DNA of 48,959 nucleotides from Oscillospiraceae bacterium (GTDB lineage: Bacteria; Bacillota; Clostridia; Oscillospirales; Acutalibacteraceae). Both the position numbers and the translations under genes were made by a program. Under the pieces are notes generated by a model. The model was not told the DNA's origin. It saw only the letters and a list, made by a program, of their open reading frames with translations, and searched no databases. The stretch spans positions 1 to 48,959 of the forward strand of contig JAITDE010000084.1 in the NCBI GenBank assembly GCA_031282735.1, in the 5' to 3' direction. Position 1 is the first letter of the stretch. Every line of letters starts with the position of its first letter. Positions 24,519 through 33,350 of this stretch are shown here, in pieces.

Positions 24519-26141
24519 TTATTTGGGCGTAACTTTCGCTGCGCTTGGATATTGCGGTATTGCGTCAAACCCGAACGCCGCAATTTTATCCGCGTTATAC
24601 GCCACGAATACTTTGGCTTCGGAAATCGGGATAAAGATCGCATTGTCGTTGATGTTGGTCAATATCGTGCGATAGGTTTCGCGGATAACGTTCTCGTCTG
24701 CTGTGGAGTTAAGTGTCTTAATCAACCCGGACGGGTTCGACAGATTCGCAATTGCCTGCATAGAAACGGGATCTGCGCCGAGTTCCGGATTCATATTTGT
24801 CACACTGGTGATTGGGTCGTGGGCTAGTCCATACGTGTACGTGAGCGCAACGCCAAAATCCCCATAGAGATCCGCGTAATATGACATCAGATCGCCGCCC
24901 TTAGGGATGAGTTCAATACCGATCTCTTTCGCCTGCGCCGCTACGGTGAGCGCGAGGTCATCCGTGAGAGGATTTCCCGTCATATACACCATGCTGCCGG
25001 AGAGCTTTACGCCATCCTTTTCACGGATTCCGTCGCCGTCGGAGTCAAGCCATCCGGCGGCATCAAGCCCCGCTTTCGCCGCTTCAACATCATAAGCGCG
25101 CACATTCACATCGACATCGCAATAGGGGTAGGATTTGGGGAACAGCGAATCCGCTTTCGATTCGAGCCCGGAGAGCAGATTCGTACAAATTGTGTCCCTG
25201 TCAATGGCGCGGGCAAGCGCATCGCGCACGGCAAGGTCGTCAAATCCCACATGCGCTAGGTTGAACGCGATATAACGGGTTTTATCGGCGGCATCAGACG
25301 TAGTAGCGGCAAAGCCCGCAGTGGAGTTCATCTCGTTATAGCCGTCGTAAGTAAGATTGTTCGTTCCCGTAATCACGTCAATCTCCCCGGATTTCAGCGC
25401 AAGCAACTTGGCGTTGTTGTCAGGGATTACCTTGACGCGGAAGCTGTCAAGATCCGGCTGTTCTCCCCAGTAATACGGGTTGCGAACAAATGTGTACGTA
25501 CTGCCGTCGCCGTCACCGGCGTACATATACGGACCTGTTCCGTGCGTAGCAGTCCTGAACGAATCGCTTGGCGTGTAATCATCGCCGAGCATAGAGGGGT
25601 TAACAATCGCAAGCGGAACAAGCATCGTCAAGTCTTTCAGGGTTCCATAGTACGGCTGTGTCAGGTGAAGCTCGACCGTGTAATCGTTCGGGCAGACAAT
25701 TTCTTTGAACAGCGTGGAGAGCGTACCATAGGAGCCATTGTAGGTGCCGAGATTAACAGGCGCGGCCTCGAACGATTTTTTCACCGCCGCCGAAGTGAAG
25801 TCAGAGCCATCAGAGAACTTCACGCTTTGGCGCAATTTAAACGTGTAGATCGTACCGTCGTCGGACACATCCCACGATTCCGCGAGACCAGGAACAAACT
25901 CGCCGTCGTCGTAGTTTACGAGCGTTTCATAGAAATTCACCGACCAGTATAGCGCACCGTAGTTTGATTGCGTATCAGGAGATCCGATTGTGTAGAAGCC
26001 GGACTCAAAGTCCCAGCTTTCGCAGAAAGTCAGTTCGGTTACTGTCGGGATTTTCGACGAGGTGTCGACGGTTTTCCCGCAGGCGGCGATCGACAACATC
26101 AATACCGCCGCGAGCGCGAATGCAAAAAGTTTCTTTTTCAT
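24519..26141 (-). CDS. ABC substrate-binding lipoprotein (peptide/nickel/opine family 5)
   Basis: 540 residues. The signal peptide MKKKLFAFALAAVLMLSIAAC ends in a lipobox (SIAAC), so the protein is tethered outside the membrane. Family 5 features: YETLVNYDDGEFVPGLAESWDVSDDGTIYTFKLRQSVKFSDGSDFTS, GTGPYMY, NPYYWGEQPDLDSFRVKVIPD and VRDALARAIDRDTI. Such proteins bind peptides, nickel chelates or opine-type metallophores. The ATG at 26141 has a GGAGG site; an upstream in-frame ATG lacks one. It is encoded after its two ATPases and before the YbtPQ-like pair. Confidence 0.92.
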   Translation of the reverse strand: MKKKLFAFALAAVLMLSIAACGKTVDTSSKIPTVTELTFCESWDFESGFYTIGSPDTQSNYGALYWSVNFYETLVNYDDGEFVPGLAESWDVSDDGTIYTFKLRQSVKFSDGSDFTSAAVKKSFEAAPVNLGTYNGSYGTLSTLFKEIVCPNDYTVELHLTQPYYGTLKDLTMLVPLAIVNPSMLGDDYTPSDSFRTATHGTGPYMYAGDGDGSTYTFVRNPYYWGEQPDLDSFRVKVIPDNNAKLLALKSGEIDVITGTNNLTYDGYNEMNSTAGFAATTSDAADKTRYIAFNLAHVGFDDLAVRDALARAIDRDTICTNLLSGLESKADSLFPKSYPYCDVDVNVRAYDVEAAKAGLDAAGWLDSDGDGIREKDGVKLSGSMVYMTGNPLTDDLALTVAAQAKEIGIELIPKGGDLMSYYADLYGDFGVALTYTYGLAHDPITSVTNMNPELGADPVSMQAIANLSNPSGLIKTLNSTADENVIRETYRTILTNINDNAIFIPISEAKVFVAYNADKIAAFGFDAIPQYPSAAKVTPK

Positions 26142-26197
26142 CTTGTTTCCTCCATAAAATTTCATTAAAGTTATATATAAATCCGCCTTATTGCGGT

Positions 26198-26929
26198 TTA
26201 TATCTCCGATTCAAGGAGCAGCCGCGCGTATTCGTGGCGGAACCCTGCGTGTCCGTTCACAACGTCTGCGTCCTCAACAATCGCGCCGTCTTTCATGACA
26301 AGCACACGGTCGGCCACGCGCAAGGCCGCGTCCATATCGTGGGTGATGAAAAGGAATGCGTTCAGGCTTTCCTTTTTCAATTTCACGATAAGCGCGAGGA
26401 CGCGCTCCCGTAATGGCGGGTCAAGCCCGCTGCTAATCTCGTCGAACACGACGAAGCCGGGTTCCGTAATCATACCACGGGCAAAACAAACGCGCTTTAA
26501 CTGCCCGCCGGAAAGCTCGTGGGGCAAGCGGGTTAAAAGCTCTGGGGTCAGTGAAACCCGCTCGCAGATCTCTGATACACGTCTGCCGATTTCAGCGCGG
26601 GACAACCGCGTCAAATTCCGCAATGGTTCCGCGATTGATTGACCGACACGCACGCGCGGATCAAGGGCGGCGGACGCATTTTGCAGTATCATCTGCATAT
26701 TGGCGCGAAGTTTACGCCGCGCTTCTCCGCGCAATTTTGCCGTACTTTGTCCATCGAATAGTATCTCTCCGCCGTCCGGTTTTTCAAGCAGGGAGATCAA
26801 CCGCGCGAGTGTGCTCTTGCCGCTGCCGGATTCTCCTACAAGCGCGGTAGCGCGTCCATTTTCGAGCGTCAGGCTCAAGTTGTCAATCGCGGCGTAGTGC
26901 TTGGATACGCCTACCAGTTCAATCTTCAC
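26198..26929 (-). CDS. ABC importer ATPase (DppF/NikE/CntF-like)
   Basis: About 243 residues. Walker A GESGSGKST, Q-loop LQNASAALDPRVRVGQSI, signature LSGGQLKR and Walker B GFVVFDEISSGLDP. The QNASAALDP and 'L..P.L..RLPHELSGGQ' layout is that of the second ATPase of Opp/Dpp/Nik systems. I use a GTG start (26929) because GGGAGG lies 8 bases upstream; a GTG three codons earlier overlaps that site. It overlaps the first ATPase gene slightly. Confidence 0.88.
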   Translation of the reverse strand: MKIELVGVSKHYAAIDNLSLTLENGRATALVGESGSGKSTLARLISLLEKPDGGEILFDGQSTAKLRGEARRKLRANMQMILQNASAALDPRVRVGQSIAEPLRNLTRLSRAEIGRRVSEICERVSLTPELLTRLPHELSGGQLKRVCFARGMITEPGFVVFDEISSGLDPPLRERVLALIVKLKKESLNAFLFITHDMDAALRVADRVLVMKDGAIVEDADVVNGHAGFRHEYARLLLESEI

Positions 26930-27611
26930 ACGCAACACCTCCCATGTGTATCATCCCGCAGCCACAGTATTCCGCTTCCCGCGCGCGGTGTGTGATGAAC
27001 AGTAACGCCACTCCGCGCGCCTTGAGCTTTAACAGCTCATCCAGAACAAGTCTGCTGTTTATAACGTCCAGCGCGGTTGTCGCTTCATCGGCGATAACCA
27101 ATTCCGGCTCCAATATCAGCGCTATGGCGATGGCGATTCTTTGGAGCATTCCACCCGACAACATATGCGGATATGCCCGCGTAACGTCCTTCTGCAATCC
27201 GAGCGTGTGTAGCGCCTGTTCGCCCAATGCGCGGGCGGCGGCGCGGCTTATATCCCGATGCGCCATGACGGTTTCGGCTATCTGCGCCCCAATTTTCGCG
27301 CTTGGGTCAAAGGCTGTCATGGGATTTTGCGGAATCAACGCGATCTTGCTGCCCCGTATCGCCCGCATTTCGCGCTCCGGCAAGTTTAATAGGCTTTGTC
27401 CATTGAGCGCAATCTGCCCTGATACGCTGAACACGCGCTTATTCAACATGCCTAAGATTGCGTTCACGCACATGGTTTTGCCGCACCCCGAGTCTCCCAC
27501 AAGCGCGAGCGATGCACCCGATTCCAGCACAAAGCTTACTTCCGGGGAAAGAACCGCGCCCGTCGCGGCTAAGGCTACACTGAGGTTCTGAACCGAAACA
27601 AACGCACTCAT
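26919..27611 (-). CDS. ABC importer ATPase (DppD/NikD/CntD-like)
   Basis: About 230 residues, shorter than full-length DppD (~320) because the C-terminal oligopeptide extension is missing, as in NikD-type ATPases. Walker A GDSGCGKTM, QNPMTAFDP Q-loop, signature MLSGGMLQR, Walker B LVIADEATTALDV. The ATG at 27611 overlaps the permease stop (ATGA) and has a GGAG site; an upstream in-frame start inside the permease gene is unlikely. In the Q-N-P-M-T-A-F motif the family pattern is intact. Confidence 0.9.
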   Translation of the reverse strand: MSAFVSVQNLSVALAATGAVLSPEVSFVLESGASLALVGDSGCGKTMCVNAILGMLNKRVFSVSGQIALNGQSLLNLPEREMRAIRGSKIALIPQNPMTAFDPSAKIGAQIAETVMAHRDISRAAARALGEQALHTLGLQKDVTRAYPHMLSGGMLQRIAIAIALILEPELVIADEATTALDVINSRLVLDELLKLKARGVALLFITHRAREAEYCGCGMIHMGGVACED

Positions 27612-28432
27612 TGACCGGCTCCTTCCGGCGTTACGATGTCGCGCAACGCCTCGCCAAACAGGTTGAATCCAACCGCCGCAAGCAGAATACAAAATCCGGG
27701 ATAGAGCAAAATTTCCGGGTGTGTGTGAAAATTTGCCTGCGCCTCATTCAATATAGCGCCCCATTCAGCCGTGCCCGCCGGAAACCCTAGCCCAAGAAAC
27801 GCAAATCCGGAAACCATAATGATAACCGACGCTACGCTTGTGGACAGAAAAACCACGCACTGCGGCAAAATGTTGGGGATTATATGCCGGAAAATGATTC
27901 CGGTGCGGGAGCAGCCCGCAATTTGGGATGATATTATGTAATCTTTCCCTTTTTCCGCCAGTGCCCACGTCCGCACAAGCCTGGCAAACCACACCCACGC
28001 CGAAAAAAATACGGCGGCGACAATATTCACAATCCCCGTGCCAAGCGCGCCTACAAGGGAAATCGCTATGACGAGGGGAGGAAACGCCATAAAAATATCG
28101 CAGACAATAATAAACACGCGCTCTGCCGCACCACCGAGATAGGCCGCTGATGTTCCCAAAACCACGCCGCATAATCCGACTATTGCAAGGGATGGCATGG
28201 CAATAGTCATGGAACTTCTCGCGCCGTATAGCAACCGCGACAGTACGCATCGCCCAAGCCCGTCCGTACCTAGCGGAAAAGCACCTCCGGGCGGCAGATA
28301 TTTTGCCAATATATCGATCTTGTCCGGCTCGTTCGGGGCGAGGGCAGGCGCGAACAGCGCGGCCATAAGAAACAGCACGATGAGTGAAAGCCCTGTTACC
28401 GCCTGCGGGTTTTTCAGCGTTTTTCTAAACAC
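27608..28432 (-). CDS. ABC importer permease (DppC/NikC/CntC-like)
   Basis: 274 residues of the BPD_transp_1 family. Starts with one anchor segment (VTGLSLIVLFLMAALFAPALAPNEPDKID), followed by the PLGTDGLGRCVLSRLLYGARSS motif that is diagnostic for the C-type permease of Dpp/Opp/Nik systems, and five further membrane segments. Overlaps the upstream permease by 8 bases. Confidence 0.92.
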   Translation of the reverse strand: MFRKTLKNPQAVTGLSLIVLFLMAALFAPALAPNEPDKIDILAKYLPPGGAFPLGTDGLGRCVLSRLLYGARSSMTIAMPSLAIVGLCGVVLGTSAAYLGGAAERVFIIVCDIFMAFPPLVIAISLVGALGTGIVNIVAAVFFSAWVWFARLVRTWALAEKGKDYIISSQIAGCSRTGIIFRHIIPNILPQCVVFLSTSVASVIIMVSGFAFLGLGFPAGTAEWGAILNEAQANFHTHPEILLYPGFCILLAAVGFNLFGEALRDIVTPEGAGQ

Positions 28433-29387
28433 GAACCGACCCTCCCGCCATGCGAGGCGCGATCAGCGGATTCAAAATATCGGCAAACGTGTTTGCCGCA
28501 ACAAATATCAGCGCAATAACAAATACGCAACCATTGATTGCGGGCAAGTCCCGCCCGATAATCGCGTCCACAAGATAGCTTCCCAACCCGCCTAAAGAGA
28601 AAATTTTCTCCAGCACGGCGCACCCCGCGAGCATATAGCCAAAAAGCTGGCAAAGCATTGTTACCATGGAGGGCAGAGCATTTTTCAAGACGTGCATCCA
28701 TAAAACGCGCCGCTCCGAAAGCCCGCGCGCACGGGCAAACGCCACATAGTCCTTGTTCATTTCGGCAAGAATCGTCGCCCTGAATATTCGTATTGATGAC
28801 GACGCGATGGGTATTGCCAGCGCGAGCGCGGGCAGGAACAGCGCCCGCAGTCCGCCTCCTGTTTCCACTACTTTAAACACGGGAAGCATGACCGCGAATA
28901 CAAGAAGCAACAGAAATCCCAACCAAAAATTCGGCATCGACAGTCCGACAATGGTTATCCCTCGCGTGATGTGGTCGAATACGCCGTTTTTTCGCATTGC
29001 GCAAACGGCGGCAATCGGAATCGACAACGCCGCGACAAGCAGCAGGGACAACCCGGACAGCTTCAGCGTCAGCGGCAAATACGCCGCGATATCCGCCGTC
29101 ACAGGTTTGCGCGATGTGAGCGAAATGCCAAAATCGCCCTTTAATACGCCGCGAAGCCAGCTCATATATTGAATGTGTATCGGCTTGTCCAAGCCCATTT
29201 GAACGCGGATTTCCGCAATTCTTTCGGGCGTCACGCTCAAAAAGTTTGTCCTTCGGGCATAAGCCTCCGCGGGATCAATCGGTGAAATCGCCGACAGAGC
29301 AAACGATAGTATTGACACGCCAAACAACACGATAAGCAACATTGCGGCGCGATTTTTTGCGCGCAACCCTCGTTTTTGGATTTTCAT
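28425..29387 (-). CDS. ABC importer permease (DppB/NikB/CntB-like)
   Basis: 320 residues from the ATG at 29387, which has GGGAGA just upstream; an in-frame ATG seven codons earlier lacks a site. It shows the B-type permease layout: N-terminal segment (MLLIVLFGVSILSFALSAISPIDPAEAY), the loop LGLDKPI-like MGLDKPIHIQYMSWLRGVLKGDFGISL, then five hydrophobic segments with the coupling region DYVAFARARGLSERRVLWMHVLKNALPS. First gene of the transport operon. Confidence 0.92.
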   Translation of the reverse strand: MKIQKRGLRAKNRAAMLLIVLFGVSILSFALSAISPIDPAEAYARRTNFLSVTPERIAEIRVQMGLDKPIHIQYMSWLRGVLKGDFGISLTSRKPVTADIAAYLPLTLKLSGLSLLLVAALSIPIAAVCAMRKNGVFDHITRGITIVGLSMPNFWLGFLLLLVFAVMLPVFKVVETGGGLRALFLPALALAIPIASSSIRIFRATILAEMNKDYVAFARARGLSERRVLWMHVLKNALPSMVTMLCQLFGYMLAGCAVLEKIFSLGGLGSYLVDAIIGRDLPAINGCVFVIALIFVAANTFADILNPLIAPRMAGGSVRV

Positions 29388-29413
29388 ATGTCTCCCTAGA
29401 TTTAGCAATTTTA

Positions 29414-29427
29414 TTAGTTGTGACTAA
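29414..29427. promoter_or_regulatory. TTAGT-N4-ACTAA dyad in the transport operon leader
   Basis: A perfect 5-bp inverted repeat around TGTG, between the predicted transcription start and the ribosome site. It looks like half of a DtxR/IdeR-class metal-repressor box (TTAGGTTAGSCTAACCTAA), so iron or manganese control is plausible. Confidence 0.4.
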
Positions 29428-29467
29428 CATATATGCATAAATTTTGCGGCACCCGACCGCGTTTTTG

Positions 29468-29498
29468 ATTATAACACACTTTCACAGGCATGTGTTAT
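29468..29498 (-). promoter_or_regulatory. Transport operon promoter region with dyad
   Basis: TATAAT at 29473-29468 (minus) has no good -35, which suits an activator-dependent promoter. ATAACACA (29471-29478) and TGTGTTAT (29491-29498) form an 8-bp dyad lying across the -10/-35 spacer, a possible binding site for the adjacent AraC-type regulator. Confidence 0.5.
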
Positions 29499-29514
29499 CT
29501 TATTCGGACATGTT

Positions 29515-30684
29515 TTATTTGTTTCGGACAGAAACTTTTCTGCAATCCGAGGGAGCCGCACCTGTAGCCGCTTTGAACGCCGCCGAGAACTGCGCGTGGC
29601 TGTCATAGCCTACCTTTGCCGCGATTTCCGCGACGGGTTCGTCAGTTTCCCTGAGCAACGCGGCGGCCGTTTGCATGCGGTAATCCCGCATATACGTCTG
29701 AATCGGCACGCCGAACACCGACTTAAAGCAGTTTTTCATTGCCGTCAGCGGAATATTGAAGCGCTCCGACAGTTCATCAAGCGTAAACTGCTTATCCAAA
29801 CGCGCCGTCATATAATCGCGCATAGCTTTCACAGCGTTTACCCTTGTCTTGTAAAAATATGTTCGCCTGTTCTCCTCATCGGGGTGGATAACGCTCAAAA
29901 AGAGAAGCAGTTCGATCACTTTCAGCCTGATATAGCTTTCTTTCAGCGCGTCCGGCGCGTTGTAAAGCTCGGAGAGGATATGCGAAACCTCCTCTGCGCC
30001 GCGTATGAGAAAAAAAGGGCGTTCGCCCAATAGTCGCTCCTTTATGCCGTTAACATCGAGCCCGCTTATGCCAAGCATCCCGGAAATCTCCCGCAGCGTT
30101 TTCTCCGCGCGGGGAATGTCCGCGATAATTGTAATGCCATGATAGTGCGACAGCGGATACAACGCCGACCTTGCCGGCGTTGGCAGCGTGCTTACCGCCA
30201 GATCCCCCGCGCCGATATATCCGCACTCACCCTGTGAAAGCTCACACTCAAACCGCCCTTCGCGGCAATGGTTTATCACAAGCAAATTTGCGTCAGGCGA
30301 CACAAAAAAGCCCCTGTTTTCAGCAATTCGCGACAGGTGCAGATCGCTGTAAATCAGCTGAACTCCCGGGAACACACCGTAAACGGACGCGATTCCGTTG
30401 CCCGTTTCGTTCTCAAGCTGGTACACCGCGCAGGAGCTGCTTTTGACCAAGAGTTTTGCGTCCGGACCGAGAAATTCCGCCACTTGAGCCTTATTCGCTC
30501 CGCTTGCTTCTGCGGACGGATTCTTTCTGGCGTCGTCGGGTTTTTCTGTAACGATCGGAATCCCCCAAGAACGTCCGAATCGGATAAGTCCGGGGATCCG
30601 ACCATCCCGGCACAGTGTATGAACGCGGCGTTCCGACAGCTTCCACTTCTCCGCCGCCTCTCGAACCGACATATATTCCGTCAT
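29515..30684 (-). CDS. AraC-family regulator with N-terminal excisionase/MerR-like HTH
   Basis: 389 residues from the ATG at 30684 (GGAGG 10 bases upstream; a GTG nine codons earlier overlaps that site). Residues about 5-50 (MSVREAAEKWKLSERRVHTLCRDGRIPGLIRFGRSWGIP) form a helix-turn-helix-17/excisionase-type domain. A central ligand-binding region follows, and the C-terminus (about 285-385) is the AraC double HTH with FTLDELSERFNIPLTAMKNCFKSVFGVPIQTYMRDYRMQ and VGYDSHAQFSAAFKAATG. Divergent-type position just upstream of the transporter operon, same strand, suggests local control, comparable to YbtA controlling ybtPQ. The fusion of two HTH types is uncommon but known in Firmicutes. Confidence 0.88.
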   Translation of the reverse strand: MTEYMSVREAAEKWKLSERRVHTLCRDGRIPGLIRFGRSWGIPIVTEKPDDARKNPSAEASGANKAQVAEFLGPDAKLLVKSSSCAVYQLENETGNGIASVYGVFPGVQLIYSDLHLSRIAENRGFFVSPDANLLVINHCREGRFECELSQGECGYIGAGDLAVSTLPTPARSALYPLSHYHGITIIADIPRAEKTLREISGMLGISGLDVNGIKERLLGERPFFLIRGAEEVSHILSELYNAPDALKESYIRLKVIELLLFLSVIHPDEENRRTYFYKTRVNAVKAMRDYMTARLDKQFTLDELSERFNIPLTAMKNCFKSVFGVPIQTYMRDYRMQTAAALLRETDEPVAEIAAKVGYDSHAQFSAAFKAATGAAPSDCRKVSVRNK

Positions 30685-30717
30685 AAGAAACGATCCTCCA
30701 GATTTTTTCACGCATCA

Positions 30718-30746
30718 ATTATATTCGGATATTCGTATAATGTCAA
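30718..30746 (-). promoter_or_regulatory. Sigma-A promoter of the AraC-type regulator
   Basis: TTGACA (30746-30741), 17-base spacer, TATAAT (30723-30718): perfect. The spacer contains the direct repeat CGAATAT-CCGAATAT, a possible autoregulatory site. Confidence 0.85.
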
Positions 30747-30940
30747 TAGGGAAAACGAAAAAACAAAAACAGACAAATTGAAAAGCCTGTACTCAGAAGC
30801 GGAGATTTGGAACGTCGGTTCCATCGCGGGGTTCCGGTGTGTAAAATAAAACAGGAGCAAGGAAGCGCTTTGTCGCAAGCGCAAAAGCTCCGCCGCGTCA
30901 GTCAACCCTCTTGGCGATTTTATCAAACAATCCCATTCGT

Positions 30941-32197
30941 TTATCCCTCCAAATCGTGCACGAACAGCCCGCTCAAAAGCTTTGGCTCAAACCATGTGGA
31001 TTTTGGGGGCATAATGTTTCCTGAATCCGCAATATCCATCAATTCCCGCGTGGTCGTCGCATACATCGCAAAAGCGATTTTCATGTCAGTGCGGCAACGG
31101 CGTTCCAACTCCTCCAAACCGCGGATACCGCCCACAAAGGCAATGCGTTTGTCGCGGCGCGGATCTTGAATCCCCAACAGCGGTGCAAGCACGTTTTTTT
31201 GCAGGATTTCAACATCCAAACGCGCCACGGGATCATCGGCGTCAAACAACCCGCGCCGCGCACGGCAACGATACCAAACGCCGTCCAAATACATGCCAAA
31301 GTAGTGCGTGTTTTCGGGATGATACGGTTCCCCCGTTTTGCCGACGATCTCCACAGCGAACAAATCCTGCAATTTTGCAAGAAAACTTTCTGTAGTCAAT
31401 CCATTCAAATCGCGCACAACACGGTTGTAATCCATAATTTGCAATTGATTTTCGGGGAAAGCGACGGCAAGAAAGTAGTTATATGCGGCGTTCGGATCAT
31501 ACGCTTCGCCCGCCGCCCCGCGCTTGCGCATGCCCACGCGATAAGCGGACGCGCAACGATGATGGCCATCGGCGATATAAAGGCTGTCCGTCGCCGCGAA
31601 GCGGTTCTTCAGCGCGTCGATGTACGCCGCGTCGTCCACCACCCAAATTTGCTGCGCAACACCCGCGCTGTCCGTGAACGCACAAACGCTGGTATGCTCC
31701 GACTTCCACCGCTCCAGCAAATCCGCCGTACCCTGACTGTCGCGATACATCAAAAAGATAGGTCCTGTGTTCGCGTTGCAGGCCGTCACGTGACGTATGC
31801 GGTCGGTTTCTTTGTCGGGGTGCGTTAGTTCGTGCTTTTTGATGATATTGTTTTTGTAGTCGTCGATGGAGGCGCAACCGACCAATCCGGTTTGCGTGCG
31901 GCCACGCCACGTTTGCTGATAAATATAAAAGCAATTTTCGGCATCTTGCACAAAAATACCATCCGCACACATGCGCGACAAATTGGCGGCGGCGGTTTGA
32001 TAGACCGCGTCCGCATACAAATCAATGCCTTCCGGCAAATCGATTTCAGCTTTGTCCACGTGCAAAAAAGAATACGGATTCCCTCGCACACGTTCGCGCG
32101 CTTCGGCGGAAGACATGGTGTCATAAGGCAAAGCAGCCACTGCCGCGGCATAGAGCGGTGCGGGACGAATTGCGCGGAAAGGTCGAAATACTGCCAT
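30941..32197 (-). CDS. DUF1015 family protein
   Basis: 418 residues beginning MAVFRPFRAIRPAPLYAAAVAALPYDTMSSAEAR, the standard DUF1015 start, with NPYSFLHVDKAEIDLP, FYIYQQTW, DGHHRCASAYR and FLAVAFPENQLQIMDYNRVV as further family segments. Cytosolic; function not established, though the family is often found near serine or one-carbon metabolism genes. I chose the ATG at 32197 because of its GGAGG site; the frame stays open for 61 more codons through the promoter. Confidence 0.92.
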   Translation of the reverse strand: MAVFRPFRAIRPAPLYAAAVAALPYDTMSSAEARERVRGNPYSFLHVDKAEIDLPEGIDLYADAVYQTAAANLSRMCADGIFVQDAENCFYIYQQTWRGRTQTGLVGCASIDDYKNNIIKKHELTHPDKETDRIRHVTACNANTGPIFLMYRDSQGTADLLERWKSEHTSVCAFTDSAGVAQQIWVVDDAAYIDALKNRFAATDSLYIADGHHRCASAYRVGMRKRGAAGEAYDPNAAYNYFLAVAFPENQLQIMDYNRVVRDLNGLTTESFLAKLQDLFAVEIVGKTGEPYHPENTHYFGMYLDGVWYRCRARRGLFDADDPVARLDVEILQKNVLAPLLGIQDPRRDKRIAFVGGIRGLEELERRCRTDMKIAFAMYATTTRELMDIADSGNIMPPKSTWFEPKLLSGLFVHDLEG

Positions 32198-32246
32198 AAT
32201 AGCCTCCAAAATCAATCGTTCACAATCACAATGCCAAAGGAAGTTC

Positions 32247-32275
32247 AGTATAACAGATTTATTCACGTTTGTAAA
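32247..32275 (-). promoter_or_regulatory. Sigma-A promoter of the DUF1015 gene
   Basis: TTTACA (32275-32270), 17-base spacer, TATACT (32252-32247) on the minus strand. Confidence 0.8.
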
Positions 32276-32447
32276 GGTTTTTGTGCGCCAAAAGATAACG
32301 ATTGGTGGAATGAAAAGCACGGTGGATCGTATCCTCGCAGATTCGTTTTTGAGCATTTTCATCATGACTATTTTTCCCAAATTGTGTAAATTTACTAAAA
32401 TATTTTTTGTTTGTTTATTGATTTAGAAAAAATTTTCTATTTTTTTC

Positions 32448-32476
32448 TTGACAAAATCGAAATTTATCGCTATAAT
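32448..32476 (+). promoter_or_regulatory. Sigma-A promoter of the lysis/binding cassette
   Basis: TTGACA (32448-32453), 17-base spacer, TATAAT (32471-32476). Perfect match, 58 bases before the first gene. The 32276-32447 stretch before it is AT-rich and holds no gene. Confidence 0.85.
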
Positions 32477-32533
32477 GTAATAGTTAGATCCACAAACAAC
32501 TTGAAACGTTAGCACACGAAAGGGGTCTGATAT

Positions 32534-32908
32534 ATGTCACATCACGCGGGTGTCGGTTCATGCCTTTCCATTGACGCGCAACACACGCTGGACAACCTGA
32601 GTTACCAGATTTGGCAGCGCGAAAATGTGGAGGAAGACGTTTTTTCGCACGCGGGCGATGCCGCCGCAATGCGGTTGTTGCAAGAATTGCGAAAAACCGT
32701 TTTGAATGAAACGGAGCGGCAGGCACTGCGGCTGTGTTTGGAAAACCGCATCCCTTCAACGCTTGCTGCGGCGCAATTGGGTTTAAGCCCTTCGCAGGTG
32801 CTCCGCGCAAAACAACGCGCACTGCGCAAACTGAGGGATTCCATGATTCCCGTCCGGCAATTTTTTGTGCTGTTGCAAAAGGAGGTGTCGTTGCGTCAAC
32901 TGATCTGA
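32534..32908 (+). CDS. Sigma-70 region 4-like regulator
   Basis: 124 residues. Residues ~52-108 read LRKTVLNETERQALRLCLENRIPSTLAAAQLGLSPSQVLRAKQRALRKLRDSM, the pattern of sigma-70 region 4 (a helix ending in E/R-ALRL, then a helix-turn-helix). There is no region 2, so it is not a complete sigma factor. Comparable short sigma-like proteins act as late-gene activators in defective prophages (for example Xpf of PBSX). The ribosome site is AAGGGG. It opens the cassette of phage-like lysis genes and is the obvious candidate regulator. Confidence 0.7.
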   Translation: MSHHAGVGSCLSIDAQHTLDNLSYQIWQRENVEEDVFSHAGDAAAMRLLQELRKTVLNETERQALRLCLENRIPSTLAAAQLGLSPSQVLRAKQRALRKLRDSMIPVRQFFVLLQKEVSLRQLI

Positions 32909-32989
32909 CGTTATTTGGGGGAAGGCAAGTCATTGAACGAAAGGAGAAATGTATGGTTTAGCCGTGTCTATATCATACAAAAAAACCGC

Positions 32990-33277
32990 ATGGAGGAGAA
33001 GATCATTCAGTTTTTGGGGGAAACTGCACCAACCACAGACGACTCTCTCGCGGCTCTTGGCGTGACTTACCAAGAGGAAGTCAAAACGCTTGACGCCATT
33101 ATGGATGCCTGCAAGAGACGTTTGCAACGGGCACAGCATCTGCAAGATCACACGGAAATCTATCGGCTCCAGCGTTTGCTGCGTTTGCATGGGGAGCAAC
33201 GCGACGATTTGCTGGATATCGCGTACAATCTCATTCACTACTATCAAGAAAATGTTCCGCCGGCTCGCACAGTTTAA
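32990..33277 (+). CDS. Small helical protein of unknown function
   Basis: 95 residues from the ATG at 32990, almost all helix-forming, with heptad-like runs (TLDAIMDACKRRLQRAQHLQDHTEIYRLQRLLRLHGEQRDDLLDIAYNLIHYY). No family recognised. No good ribosome site precedes the ATG; the best nearby site (AAAGGAGAA at about 32940) serves an ATG at 32949 in another frame. The true start is therefore unsure: TTG codons at 32915 or 32933 in the same frame are possible, as is coupling or frameshifting from the short ORF. Confidence 0.55.
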   Translation: MEEKIIQFLGETAPTTDDSLAALGVTYQEEVKTLDAIMDACKRRLQRAQHLQDHTEIYRLQRLLRLHGEQRDDLLDIAYNLIHYYQENVPPARTV

Positions 33278-33350
33278 CGGAAATATAATACTTTTTCAAA
33301 CATAGCGTTCCATTGTTTCACACATCTCTACTATCTCATCAAAACCATAA

